This document shows, piece after piece, positions 34,241-43,537 of a stretch of 64,000 nucleotides of DNA (its first letter is position 1; the number at the start of each line of letters is the position of its first letter). Made by a program: the position numbers and the translations under genes. This stretch comes from Acetobacter fallax (GTDB lineage: Bacteria > Pseudomonadota > Alphaproteobacteria > Acetobacterales > Acetobacteraceae), in contig NZ_WOSX01000011.1 in the NCBI RefSeq assembly GCF_011516735.1, forward strand, positions 1 through 64,000. The letters are read 5' to 3'. The notes below the pieces were generated by a model. That model was not told where the DNA came from. It ran no database searches and was given only the letters and a program-made list of their open reading frames with translations.

Positions 34241-36912
34241 GCGAAGGCAACGATCAGGATCAGGGTAAGGGGCGTCTGTCCCTGCGGCCGGCGGGCCGTT
34301 CGGAGGTGGGGCACACAGTTGATGCTGGATCCGTGCGCCAGAGCTTCAGCCATGGTCGTTCAAAAGTAGTCCAGGTCGAGGTCCGTAAGAACCGCAAGCC
34401 CGGTCCTGGCGCGCCAAAAGCTGGTGTCGCTGGTGGCGGGCGTGGTCCTGGAGGCGGTCGCGCAGGTGCTAAGAAAGGGCTGACGGACGCCGAAATGGCA
34501 GTACGTCACCGCGTCCTTGATGAGCAGCGCCGTGAGGCCTCGCTTCGCGAGGCTCAGCGTATCGAGCAGGAAAAGATTCAGATTCTTTCCGCCGCCGAAG
34601 AAGCCCGGCGCCGTGAAGAGGACGAGCGTCGCGCTGCCGAAGAAAAGGTACGTGAGGAAGCGGAAGCTAAAGTGGCAGTTCAGGGGGGTGCGGAAAAGCC
34701 CGCATCATCTGAGGTGCCTGTTGAGGAAGCTGGTCCGGTCGTTTCGGCAAAGCCGATTCCGGGTACGGTGACTCTGGCTCCTCCGCCAGGGCGGCTCCGG
34801 CCGCTGGCCGAACGTGCTATCATGCCGGAGAAACCTCTGGTTCAGACGCGGCCGCCAGCTGCTGCGGCTCCTCAGCCTTCGGCTCCTGCCGGAGAAACGC
34901 TGCGTCTGCGTGGTAGCGGTCGTGAAGGTGAGGATGATCGTCGCGGTCCGTCCCGGAAAGGGCCTGTTGTGCCAGCTCGTAAGGGGCCTGGTGCGGCGAA
35001 GAAAGAGACAGGTCGCCGGTCCGGTCGAATTGATGTTCAGGCTGCGATCGAAGGTGATGACGATAAAACCCGGTCACTCGCGTCTGTGCGTCGTCAGCGT
35101 GAGCGTGAGCGGCGCCAGGCCGAACTGGAACGGCTCCGGACTGACCAGGTTCGGGTTGTACGTGATGTTATTCTGCCCGAAACCATCACGGTTCAGGAAC
35201 TCGCCAACCGTATGGCCGCCCGTCAGGGCGAGGTTATCAAGTCACTCATGAAAATGGGTGTCATGGCGACCGTGACACAGTCCATTGATGCGGACACAGC
35301 GGAACTTGTGGTCGAAGAATTCGGGCATCGTGCACGCCGTGTTGCTGACAGTGACGTTGAAATTGGTATTGCTGGCGTCGAGGATAAAGAAGACGATCTG
35401 GGTCCGCGTCCGCCGGTTGTTACCGTCATGGGTCATGTCGATCACGGCAAGACATCGTTGCTGGACGCACTGCGCACCACTGATACAGCCGCAGGGGAAG
35501 CAGGAGGCATCACTCAGCACATCGGTGCCTACCAGGTGACACTTGCTTCCGGTGCGAAAATTACTTTCATCGATACGCCCGGTCACGAAGCCTTCACGGC
35601 TATGCGTGCACGTGGTGCATCGGTGACGGATGTCGTCGTTCTGGTTGTCGCGGCTGATGACGGTGTGATGCCGCAGACGATCGAGGCTATCAAACACGCA
35701 AATGCCGCAAATGCTCCGGTTATTGTTGCCATCAATAAGATGGATAAGCCGGGAGCAGATCCTGCCCGCGTACGCCAGGATCTGCTCAGCCATGGAATTG
35801 TGGTTGAGTCGATGGGGGGTGATGTTCAGGATATTGAGGTTTCGGCTCTTAAGAAGACAAACCTCGACAAACTGGAAGAAGCCATCCTGCTTCAGGCCGA
35901 AATTCTCGATCTGAAGGCTAATCCGCATCGCGCTGCGGAAGGCGTTGTTATCGAAGGGCGTCTTGACCGTGGTCGCGGACCCGTTTCGACGGTGCTCGTG
36001 CAGAAAGGTACTTTGCAGAAAGGCGATATCGTCGTTGCCGGTGCAGAGTGGGGACGCGTTCGCGCGCTGCTTGATGATCGCAATCGGCAGATCGCTGATG
36101 CTGGTCCATCAATGCCGGTCGAAATTCTGGGTATCGCCGGAGTGCCTGAAGCAGGATCGCCTTTTGTTGTTGTCGAAAACGAGAATCGGGCGAGAGAAAT
36201 CTCTGAATTCCGTCAGCGAAAGATTAAGGAGCACACTGTTGCGGGGCAGACCGCAGCGCGTGGAACACTTGATCAGATGCTGGCCCGTATTCAGGCCGGA
36301 GCGCAAAAGGAAGTTGCTGTTCTCGTTAAGGCCGATGTGCAGGGTTCAGCCGAAGCGATTAAGGCAACGGTCGAGAAGCTTGCTCATGAGGAAGTTGCAG
36401 TTCGTGTTCTGAACGCGACCGTTGGTCAGATCACTGAGAGTGATGTGCAACTGGCTAAGGCGTCCGGCGGAATCATCATCGCCTTCAACGTCCGTGCAAC
36501 ATCTCAGGCACGGGAAATGGCTCAGCGCGACGGTGTGGATATTCGTTACTACTCGATTATCTATCAGGTGGCTGATGACATCGAGCAGCTTGTCAAAGGC
36601 AAGATCGCGCCGAAACATCGCGAAAAGTTCCTCGGTTATGCCGAGATTCGTCAGGTGTTTAATATCACCAAGGTCGGCAAGGTCGCAGGCTGTTACATCA
36701 CAGAAGGTGTGGTCAGGCGTGGCTGTGGCGTACGCCTGCTGCGTGATGGCGTTGTCATCCATGAGGGTGATCTCAGCCAGCTGAAGCGCTTTAAGGATGA
36801 CGTCAAAGAAGTCGCACGCGGGTATGAATGTGGTCTGTCGTTCGCAGGCTATAACGATCTGCGTGAGGGTGATGTTGTCGAGTGTTATGAGATGGAGCTT
36901 GTTCCAGCGTGA
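34237..36912 (+). CDS. infB: Translation initiation factor IF-2
   Basis: An 891-residue GTPase that brings initiator tRNA to the 30S subunit. The first 310 or so residues are a charged, variable region with a Lys/Arg/Glu-rich helix (near residue 95-140) and Pro/Ala-rich stretches. Then come an IF2_N domain ([20 protein letters not shown]), the G domain with GHVDHGKT at residues 399-406, DTPGHEAF and NKMD, and domains II-IV ending [10 protein letters not shown]. Start ATG overlaps the upstream stop, and the stop overlaps rbfA (GTGA), so three genes are coupled. Confidence 0.97.
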   Translation: MSEGNDQDQGKGRLSLRPAGRSEVGHTVDAGSVRQSFSHGRSKVVQVEVRKNRKPGPGAPKAGVAGGGRGPGGGRAGAKKGLTDAEMAVRHRVLDEQRREASLREAQRIEQEKIQILSAAEEARRREEDERRAAEEKVREEAEAKVAVQGGAEKPASSEVPVEEAGPVVSAKPIPGTVTLAPPPGRLRPLAERAIMPEKPLVQTRPPAAAAPQPSAPAGETLRLRGSGREGEDDRRGPSRKGPVVPARKGPGAAKKETGRRSGRIDVQAAIEGDDDKTRSLASVRRQRERERRQAELERLRTDQVRVVRDVILPETITVQELANRMAARQGEVIKSLMKMGVMATVTQSIDADTAELVVEEFGHRARRVADSDVEIGIAGVEDKEDDLGPRPPVVTVMGHVDHGKTSLLDALRTTDTAAGEAGGITQHIGAYQVTLASGAKITFIDTPGHEAFTAMRARGASVTDVVVLVVAADDGVMPQTIEAIKHANAANAPVIVAINKMDKPGADPARVRQDLLSHGIVVESMGGDVQDIEVSALKKTNLDKLEEAILLQAEILDLKANPHRAAEGVVIEGRLDRGRGPVSTVLVQKGTLQKGDIVVAGAEWGRVRALLDDRNRQIADAGPSMPVEILGIAGVPEAGSPFVVVENENRAREISEFRQRKIKEHTVAGQTAARGTLDQMLARIQAGAQKEVAVLVKADVQGSAEAIKATVEKLAHEEVAVRVLNATVGQITESDVQLAKASGGIIIAFNVRATSQAREMAQRDGVDIRYYSIIYQVADDIEQLVKGKIAPKHREKFLGYAEIRQVFNITKVGKVAGCYITEGVVRRGCGVRLLRDGVVIHEGDLSQLKRFKDDVKEVARGYECGLSFAGYNDLREGDVVECYEMELVPA

Positions 36913-37346
36913 GCCGGGGATCTTCTCGTAAAACAGATGGAAAGGGGCCGGCGGGGCGACTCGCCGGCCTCGCCGAATTGGGGCCGTCTCAGCGTCAGCT
37001 GAGGGTGTCTGAAGAAGTGCGCCGGGTTCTCGCGGAGGTATTCGCACGGACGACGTTCCGTGATCCGGATCTTGCAGGCGTGATCATTACTGTAACTGAG
37101 GTTCGGATTTCTCCGGATCTAAAGCATGCAACTGCTTTTGTGGCACGTCTTGGCCGAAACGATGTGGACGCCGTGTTACCTGCATTGAAGCGTGTTTCGT
37201 CATTCCTGCGAACTCAGCTTTCGCACACGCTTCGGCTGCGCATGGCGCCCGAAATACATTTTCAGCCTGACACGGCGCTTGATTACGCCATGGAAGTTGA
37301 CGCTCTTTTGCGGAAGCCAGAAGTTCAGCGCGATCTGAAAGATTAA
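36909..37346 (+). CDS. rbfA: Ribosome-binding factor A
   Basis: A 145-residue 30S maturation factor that binds 16S rRNA helix 1. KH-like RbfA core: [39 protein letters not shown] and [20 protein letters not shown]. Starts with GTG that overlaps the infB stop. Usually truB or rpsO follows rbfA; here the next gene is opposite in direction and unrelated, so the operon ends early. Confidence 0.93.
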   Translation: MSRGSSRKTDGKGPAGRLAGLAELGPSQRQLRVSEEVRRVLAEVFARTTFRDPDLAGVIITVTEVRISPDLKHATAFVARLGRNDVDAVLPALKRVSSFLRTQLSHTLRLRMAPEIHFQPDTALDYAMEVDALLRKPEVQRDLKD

Positions 37347-37446
37347 GTAATTTAATCTTCAGAACTTATTTCCGGATGTAGATGCAGGCCTCTCTGGTAT
37401 GGCTAAATCCAGGACGTCGCACCCGGAAAATGTAATCATAATGGCA

Positions 37447-37466
37447 TCCCTCACTTCTGTGAGGGA
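37447..37466. repeat. Inverted repeat in the rbfA / Sel1-gene gap
   Basis: TCCCTCAC (37447-37454) and GTGAGGGA (37459-37466) form a perfect 8-base stem with a TTCT loop. Neither strand has a T-run right after it, so it is not a typical intrinsic terminator. It stands between convergent genes and may protect or end transcripts. Confidence 0.5.
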
Positions 37467-37507
37467 ATAATCTCGAATCTGACATCCTCGGGTCAGATGT
37501 CAGAACT

Positions 37508-39061
37508 TCAGACGCAAGGCTCTTCGACTGGTTGAGCAGACATTATATTTCTTTTGATGAAAATTGCTTTTTTAAGCCAGTATTTTGATTCGTTAATATT
37601 TTTATTGATGCCATGTCCTCCCTCGAAAAGAACAGTAAGTAGCAACGTCGAGCCCAGATGCCCACTTTCACCGGCAGACCGTAAGAAGGTGATGGCTTTC
37701 CGGATGTTTCGCGTCACGTAATGACCGTTCACGAATATTTCTCCCAGTTTGGCCTGGGCATCGACAATACCCCCTTCAGCAGCCTGCATCAGAAGCGAAA
37801 CAACTTTATCCGCTTCTACTTTCGGTGATGTCATCAGACACAATGCCAACTGCCATGCAGAGAGTGCGTCACCGTTTCGGGATCTGTGCTCCAGCTTTGC
37901 AAGTCCGGTCTTCCGGAACGAGGCGGCTATGACCGGATTTCGGACAATTTCGCCGATCCTGGCAATTGCCGTGATTTCTCCCATATCAAGCGCGATAAAT
38001 AGCCATTCCGTGCCTTGGTCTTCAGTTCCTTCATGGTAGCGTCCGCTGGAACACCAATCCGCAAGAAGAAGTGCTGCACCCGAGTGACCAAGCTCGATAG
38101 CGCGTTTGCACCAGCTTGCCGCTTCAATCATATTCGGACCTGCACCATCTGAAGTGCTGTGCAGAACAGCCAGACGACAAGCGGCTTCCGCGTCTCCGGT
38201 CAGCGCAGCTTTTCGTAACCAGGTTTCACCTGCAGTGAGATCCGACTTCCCCCCTTTTCCTTCAAGAAGAAAGATGCCCGTTCTGGTCTGAGCTTGTCTT
38301 TGTCCACTATTGGCAGCAATTTCATAATGGAGAAAAGCCTTGCCTAAATCGCGGGAAACACCTTGTCCCATCTCATACAATCCACCCAGAAGCCACGATG
38401 CAAAAGACATTCCTGCATCTGAGGCTTCTTCAAGAATTCTTACGGCTTCTTTTAAGGCGTCAGGCTTCTGTGCTGCATTCCGGAGAAGGAATATCCCCAG
38501 CCCCAGCATACCGCGCCGGCTTCTTCCATCTCGCGCATGCCGGTAATGAGTCTCAGCCAGTCCAGGATTCCGATAGTGTGGCGGCCCTGAACTGAGTATT
38601 TGCCCAAGGATGGCATGAGCGTCAGCGCTGCCTGCCTTTGCCGCCCGCTCAGCCCAGCTAAACGCAGTATCAATATCCGGGCGAGAAACGAGAGTATTTT
38701 CGGGTAAATGGTCGCTATTAAAAATTCCGGCGTGTTCCATATCCGGAAGACCTGCAAGGCACAGAAAGGCCATGAGAGTCATTGCTTCTGTAAGACCGGC
38801 ATGGGCAGCCTGCTCCAGCCAGATAATGGCCTGTCTGCGGCACCCCGGAACTCCCTGACCTTTCAGATAGCACAGGCCTACCTGAAAGGCGGCTTTATAG
38901 TCACCATTTTCCGCAAGATGAGACAGAGAACGTACTGCTTTTATCTGATTTTGCAGATCACCTGCTTCAAGACGTTCAATGCTCTTGTGAAATGTTTTTT
39001 CTGGTGAAGATAAATATCTTCTGGTTTTTTCAGTAATATCTTCAAAATATTCTAATATCAT
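37508..39061 (-). CDS. Sel1-repeat (SLR) protein
   Basis: A 517-residue protein of tandem Sel1-like helical repeats (about 36 residues each; at least ten), for instance AAFQVGLCYLKGQGVPGCRR, KGGKSDLTAGETWLRKAA, DAQAKLGEIFVNGHYVTRN and STLLLTVLFEGGHGINKNI. No signal peptide or membrane segment; such proteins usually are scaffolds for protein complexes. The first 45 residues are charged and unmatched. It lies in the same direction, downstream of the S-layer-like gene with a strong terminator between, so it has a separate or read-through transcript. Placement suggests a role in making, exporting or anchoring the surface protein, but this is inference. Confidence 0.85.
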   Translation of the reverse strand: MILEYFEDITEKTRRYLSSPEKTFHKSIERLEAGDLQNQIKAVRSLSHLAENGDYKAAFQVGLCYLKGQGVPGCRRQAIIWLEQAAHAGLTEAMTLMAFLCLAGLPDMEHAGIFNSDHLPENTLVSRPDIDTAFSWAERAAKAGSADAHAILGQILSSGPPHYRNPGLAETHYRHARDGRSRRGMLGLGIFLLRNAAQKPDALKEAVRILEEASDAGMSFASWLLGGLYEMGQGVSRDLGKAFLHYEIAANSGQRQAQTRTGIFLLEGKGGKSDLTAGETWLRKAALTGDAEAACRLAVLHSTSDGAGPNMIEAASWCKRAIELGHSGAALLLADWCSSGRYHEGTEDQGTEWLFIALDMGEITAIARIGEIVRNPVIAASFRKTGLAKLEHRSRNGDALSAWQLALCLMTSPKVEADKVVSLLMQAAEGGIVDAQAKLGEIFVNGHYVTRNIRKAITFLRSAGESGHLGSTLLLTVLFEGGHGINKNINESKYWLKKAIFIKRNIMSAQPVEEPCV

Positions 39062-39120
39062 TTTCCCTGTCCATTCAGGTCAGGAAGCGGTCGCAAGGAT
39101 AGCCTGCGTCACATCGGGCG

Positions 39121-39153
39121 AAAAAGAAGGTTCCCGCAAATACGGGAACCTTC
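39121..39153 (-). terminator. Rho-independent terminator after the S-layer-like gene
   Basis: On the minus strand an 11-base perfect stem GAAGGTTCCCG/CGGGAACCTTC (loop TATTTG, 39126-39153) is followed by five T. It begins 25 bases past the stop of the 1027-residue protein. Confidence 0.92.
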
Positions 39154-39177
39154 AATGCTTCAGATCAACCCGGCTAT

Positions 39178-42100
39178 TCAGGCAAACTGGATATCCCTGG
39201 CGACACTTGCAGCACTAAGCCCATTGTCGTTCTGGAGATGGATCACCATGTCGCTGGAAGCAGAGAAACTATGACTGTTATCGGCGTCAACAAACACATA
39301 GACATTGTTAGCATCCGTCTGAGACACAAGAACTCCGCCAATATCAGTCGTCCTGGCTGCACTTTCTGTAGCATTGGGCGTGTCAGCGCTATAAAGCGTC
39401 TCATCCGTAGCGCCTTTGAACAAATCCGCAACACTGGTGAGATCAGCAGAAGATGTGATGGTACCGGTAATTGCAGAACTCGCGCCCGCAATGAGTACGT
39501 CAGCACTATCCAGGCCCAGTTTCGACAGATCAAGCTGATCACCTGTGGTGAAACCGCTGATCGTATCGGTTTTTGAATTCAAATACGTCAGAGATTTAGC
39601 GGGGTCTGTCGCTGACAGGGCAGAATCAGACGCAGCGTTGAAGTGGAACGTATTTTCACCATTGCTGCCGTTGATGTTGAACGTGTCATCACCCGCACCA
39701 CCGGTGAAGCTGTTTTTGACGGTTCCCGATGCTCCTTCGTTGATGTTGAACGTGTCGTTTCCGGTGCCGCCAGTGAAGCTGTCCGTCGCTGTTGATCCAG
39801 CGTTCTCTGTAACGGTGACGATATTGTTGCCAGATGACCCTTTATAGACGAAGTCTGAAGTGTCCCCGGACAGATCAGTCGTCAGGTTAATCTGACCCGT
39901 AGAAGAAGACGCATCGAAGCTGCTCAGATTGTTCGCCCCATCAATGCCACTGATCGTAAGATCACCACTTCCTGAAGCCTGAATGCTGCTCAGTTGAGCC
40001 ACATTGGAAATGTCGCCAACAGAGAGTGCTGCATTGTCAGTAAGATTCAGGTTCGTCAGATTGGCGGCATCAATGGTCTGCAAAGTATTTGTGTAATCTG
40101 TGGCCGAAGCGGTGCCGCCTGCCACTGCAGTCGATGCAATGTTCAGGGTCTCGGTTGAGTGTCCAGGCATAAAGGACGCCGACTGACCGGCGACCTGACC
40201 AAGTGTCAGCGTGCCAGCTGTTTCCTGTCCGGTAACACCTGTTGTTGTATCGCCGGAACCACCGACAGCATTCAGGCTGACGTCGAGCGTATGTGTGTTG
40301 CCTGAAGTTTTCCCGAGATTGACCGTCATATTGCCCACCCATCCGGAATCAGATCCGGCGTCGGACGTCGAGGCGAGCGTCAGACCATCAGAGGCATTAT
40401 CCAGTACAACATTAGATAATGTCTGGTTCCCTGTGACCTGCACGGTAGAGACACCGGTTCCGGCAAGCTGCGACAGATCAAACGTGCCTTTTGCGGGAGA
40501 CGCCTGATCGGCTCCGAGTTCCAGAGTAGAGAAGTTGGAGAATTTGTCGCCACCGGTCGTAATCGCGCCATCTGTCATTTTGATGGTATTGGCGCCAGTT
40601 CCGGCAGTGAATGTCGCCTTGGTAGTGTCCTGAGCCCCAAGAGCGACAGTGTTGTTTCCGTTGCCCAGTGTCACGGCAAAGCCGTTCGTGCTGTCTGCCT
40701 GATTGCTCAGATCAATGTCGTTGTTACCATTTCCGACAGAGATGGAGGTGAGACTGTTGTCGCCGCTGAGCGTGATGCTGTTGTTGCCATTTCCGGTCGT
40801 GGCAGATGTCAGTTTGGCATCGTTAGCGAGAATGGCAGCATTATTGCCATTGCCGAGAGTGGCTGACGCCGCGTTAGCGTCGCCCTCAATTTTGAGTCCT
40901 GTAATGCTGCCAGTATATGTGGTGGAGTCAAAGGTCGATAGCTGCGTGAATGTTTCACCGGACAGATCAAGTGAACCAGTCGTGCCACTTGTTGCTCCTT
41001 CGTTCGCAACTGTGACTGCCCCGGTTGCATCCATGCCCGTGCCCGCAAGTGATTCCGCCCCTGCTGCGTCACTGTTGATTGTCAGTGTTTTCAGGGCATC
41101 AGCGTTCGTGACATTCGCTGTAAATGTATCAGGGTTGCTCAGAGAAGCAGAAGATCCTGACTGCAGGTTGAGAGCCAGATTGCTCAGAGGCGCTGATGCT
41201 GATCCTGTGACATTCAGCGTGCTGCCAGCGGATGCATTGACGTTCGCCGTAAAGGAAGATGTGGTCGTCCCGTCAATGGTAACTGCAGCCCCGGTGGAAT
41301 TGTCGATATTCGCCGTGGTGACAGACGATGCGTCGTCATAGACCATTTGGCTCTTGCTGCTATTTTCAACTCCGGCAGTTGTGACACCGGTGGTGTTGAT
41401 AAGATCTATGGTTCCTGTGGCTGCAGGGGAGTTGAATAACTCAATATTCCCGATCCCGGTCAGCGTCGGGGTATAAGTGGTCGTGGCAGCAGTCGTAGCC
41501 GTAGTCGTGGCTGGAGCGGTGGTCGAAGTCGTCGTCGTGGTTGTCGTGGTCGCTGCAGCCAGTTCCACGTTCAGGGTATCGTTGCCGCCATTACCGGTGA
41601 TCGTATCTGCGGACTGGAGTGTCGTCGCGCTGGTACCATTGGCTGTAATAGTAGTTGGTGCCGTGAATACGTCATTGCCAGACGTTCCGGTGTAAGTTGT
41701 CTGTGTTCCGGTTATCGCGATCTGGTTCGGTGTTGAGGCAGGAAGACCCTGACCGATGTTAAGAAGGTAGTTCAGATCGGATGTTGCAAGGTGGCCGTTC
41801 GCCTCATTCGATTCTACGATGCCGACTGCTGCCTGACTTAGCGTGTCGCCGGAATTTACCCAGAAACTGATTTCGCTGTCTGCCGGAGCGCGTCCGAGAG
41901 CATGTTCATAAAGGCTGGTAATAGCGTCGTTTGTTAGAGCGCCTGTACCATAGATGGCCTGACCTTCGGCCGAACTGATCATCTGAGAAGCGATATCTGC
42001 TGAAGATACGCCTCCGGTGGCCATCGAGACCCAGTAATGCAGCCCGGCGGCATCAGGGGCACGCCCAAGGATGCCTTGGTACATCTGGATAATGGGATCA

Positions 42101-42261
42101 ACATTTGTTTGAGCTTCCGCCGAAGTGGCGAGTTGCGATTCGACAGAATCCAGTGAGGTGCCGCTGCTGGCGGCATTGACCCAGTAAGCAAGACCACTGG
42201 AATCAGCCTGCCTTTGCAGGATATTATTATAAAACTGCTCTACGGAAGAAACTACTGACAT
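39178..42261 (-). CDS. S-layer/RTX-like secreted protein with DUF4214 repeats
   Basis: A 1027-residue, Thr/Ser/Asn/Gly/Ala/Asp-rich protein with almost no Cys and few Lys or Arg, the composition of S-layer and RTX proteins. Residues 5-165 hold three DUF4214 copies (YNNILQRQADSSGLAYWV; YQGILGRAPDAAGLHYWV; YEHALGRAPADSEISFWV). A Thr-rich run follows near residue 240-265, then beta-helix-like repeats with GNGNN (LGNGNNAAI, TGNGNNSITL, VGNGNNDIDL, LGNGNNTVAL) and, near residue 855-895, RTX-type FTGGTGNDTFNI and FTGGAGDDTFNI. The C-terminus resembles type I secretion signals. DUF4214 plus RTX recalls Caulobacter RsaA, so export by a type I system and surface location are likely; no T1SS genes are in the window. 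ATG 42261 has GAGG seven bases upstream. Confidence 0.85.
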   Translation of the reverse strand: MSVVSSVEQFYNNILQRQADSSGLAYWVNAASSGTSLDSVESQLATSAEAQTNVDPIIQMYQGILGRAPDAAGLHYWVSMATGGVSSADIASQMISSAEGQAIYGTGALTNDAITSLYEHALGRAPADSEISFWVNSGDTLSQAAVGIVESNEANGHLATSDLNYLLNIGQGLPASTPNQIAITGTQTTYTGTSGNDVFTAPTTITANGTSATTLQSADTITGNGGNDTLNVELAAATTTTTTTTSTTAPATTTATTAATTTYTPTLTGIGNIELFNSPAATGTIDLINTTGVTTAGVENSSKSQMVYDDASSVTTANIDNSTGAAVTIDGTTTSSFTANVNASAGSTLNVTGSASAPLSNLALNLQSGSSASLSNPDTFTANVTNADALKTLTINSDAAGAESLAGTGMDATGAVTVANEGATSGTTGSLDLSGETFTQLSTFDSTTYTGSITGLKIEGDANAASATLGNGNNAAILANDAKLTSATTGNGNNSITLSGDNSLTSISVGNGNNDIDLSNQADSTNGFAVTLGNGNNTVALGAQDTTKATFTAGTGANTIKMTDGAITTGGDKFSNFSTLELGADQASPAKGTFDLSQLAGTGVSTVQVTGNQTLSNVVLDNASDGLTLASTSDAGSDSGWVGNMTVNLGKTSGNTHTLDVSLNAVGGSGDTTTGVTGQETAGTLTLGQVAGQSASFMPGHSTETLNIASTAVAGGTASATDYTNTLQTIDAANLTNLNLTDNAALSVGDISNVAQLSSIQASGSGDLTISGIDGANNLSSFDASSSTGQINLTTDLSGDTSDFVYKGSSGNNIVTVTENAGSTATDSFTGGTGNDTFNINEGASGTVKNSFTGGAGDDTFNINGSNGENTFHFNAASDSALSATDPAKSLTYLNSKTDTISGFTTGDQLDLSKLGLDSADVLIAGASSAITGTITSSADLTSVADLFKGATDETLYSADTPNATESAARTTDIGGVLVSQTDANNVYVFVDADNSHSFSASSDMVIHLQNDNGLSAASVARDIQFA

Positions 42262-42675
42262 AATAAACCTCAGTACCATTACTTTAACAAGCCATCTGCG
42301 GAGAATTCTGCAATAGTTCTTCGCGTCTGGATTTCAAAAGTTTCAAAAAAATCTCGTTTTGTAAACAGATGATTGGATTATTTATTGAATTGTGTAAAAT
42401 TGTGAATTGTATTAATTTTATAAATGAAAAATAGAAATTTTCTTAATAAGAAATAAAGTATATAATTATGTAATTTATTATTAAGAAATTGTTATATTTT
42501 TTGTGTTTACTAAATTATACACATAAAATTTACTAATTTTTATATGAAAATAACATCGTGTATCTTGCAGGGTGGACAAACTGATATCTCCACATCATAC
42601 AAATTCAATTATCAGTAATGGAGCAATAAACTACTCGGATTTATCATGTATGCGCTCCCAGGGGACCTGCTATTA
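42262..42675. other. AT-rich upstream region of the S-layer-like gene
   Basis: From about 42340 to 42610 this gap is made largely of A and T, far from the GC-rich average of the window, and has no gene on either strand that I can support. It must contain the promoter of the leftward S-layer-like gene. High AT with many short A/T runs suggests curved DNA or a site for nucleoid proteins. The right end is the left edge of the IS element. Confidence 0.6.
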
Positions 42676-43516
42676 GGATCAGGACCTATTAATTGTTGAA
42701 TTGAGCTGTGTTCCATGATTTATGGGCATTCGGGGGATGAGCCTGTGAGTGATGTGTTTTTGCTGTCTGAGAGCCAGACGGAGAGGATTACGCCGTATTT
42801 TCCTCTGGCTCATGGGGTGCCACGCGTGGATGACCGTCGCGTGCTCAGTGGAATCGTATATGTGATCCGTAACGGGCTTCAGTGGAAAGATGCTCCGAAA
42901 GGCTATGGCCCTCATAAGACCTTATATAACCGCTTCATCCGCCGGAGCCATCTGGGTGTTTTGACCGGATCTTTGTGGCTTTGAGTGAGCAGGTGGATCG
43001 CTCAAAACGCCTGATGATGGATGCGACCCACCTCAAAGCGCACAGGACAGCGGCGTCCCTGCTCAAAAAGGGGCTTTTCCTCGCCATATCGGATGCACAA
43101 AAGGCGGACTGAACTCAAACTGCATGCTGTGTGTGATGGCCAGGGCCGGCCTGTCCGCCTGCATCTGACTGCTGGACAGGTCAGTGACTTCAGAGGGGCT
43201 GACGTGCTGCTCGCAGGCCTTCCCGACGGGACAGAAGAAGTCATCGGTGATCGGGGTTATGACAGCAACCGGATCAGACGATCTCTTACAGAGCAGAACA
43301 TCACCGCCTGCATTCCACCGAAGAAGAACAGAAAATCAAAACCACCTTACAACTGGCACCTGTATAAAAAGCGCCACCTGATCGAAAACATGTTCGCAAG
43401 GCTGAAAGACTGGCGACATGTTGCGACCAGATACGACCGGTGCACTCATACATTCATGTCTGCCATCCAGATCGCAGCAAGCTTCATTTTCTACCTCAAA
43501 AAATGAGTCCTGAGCC
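42676..43516 (+). mobile_element. IS5-family insertion sequence, decayed
   Basis: An element of about 841 bases. The ends match as inverted repeats: GGATCAGGAC (42676-42685) and, at the right end, GTCCTGAGCC (43507-43516), whose complement is GGCTCAGGAC; one mismatch. Between them lies one transposase of the IS5 family (IS1031/IS427-like group common in Acetobacteraceae). I cannot see a target duplication next to the ends (TTA on the left, TGG on the right), so the insertion is old, or one end is altered. It sits between the S-layer-like gene's promoter and the 3' end of bioA, disrupting neither. Confidence 0.8.
42745..43506 (+). pseudogene. IS5-family transposase with three -1 frameshifts
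   Basis: Reading begins at GTG 42745 with SDVFLLSESQTERITPYFPL, the N-terminus of an IS5 DDE transposase; the ATG 42715 in the same frame adds ten unrelated residues. The reading changes frame three times: at TTTT 42959-42962 (GVFDRIFVAL continues in the next frame), at TTTT 43075-43078 (KGLFPRHIGCTKGGLNS) and at AAA 43117-43119 (KLHAVCDGQGRPVRLHLTAG to the end). Each can be mended by one more base in a homopolymer, and the three together restore the first frame. DDE-region residues (MMDATHLKAHRT, IGDRGYDS, and HLIENMFARLKDWR) are otherwise intact. Programmed frameshifting is known in parts of the family, but three sites are better explained by decay or sequence error. Confidence 0.82.
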
Positions 43517-43537
43517 TGGAAGTAAATAACGCAGCCG

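Noticed and set aside
37447-37466. Hairpin as terminator of rbfA
   Set aside because: The stem is perfect, but no T-run follows on either strand; kept only as an inverted repeat.
40600-40900. Regular short repeats resembling a CRISPR array
   Set aside because: These are GNGNN codon repeats in the S-layer-like gene, in frame, unequal and without spacer structure.
42670-43520. Target-site duplication of the IS element
   Set aside because: Bases beside the proposed ends (TTA and TGG) do not match, so none is claimed.
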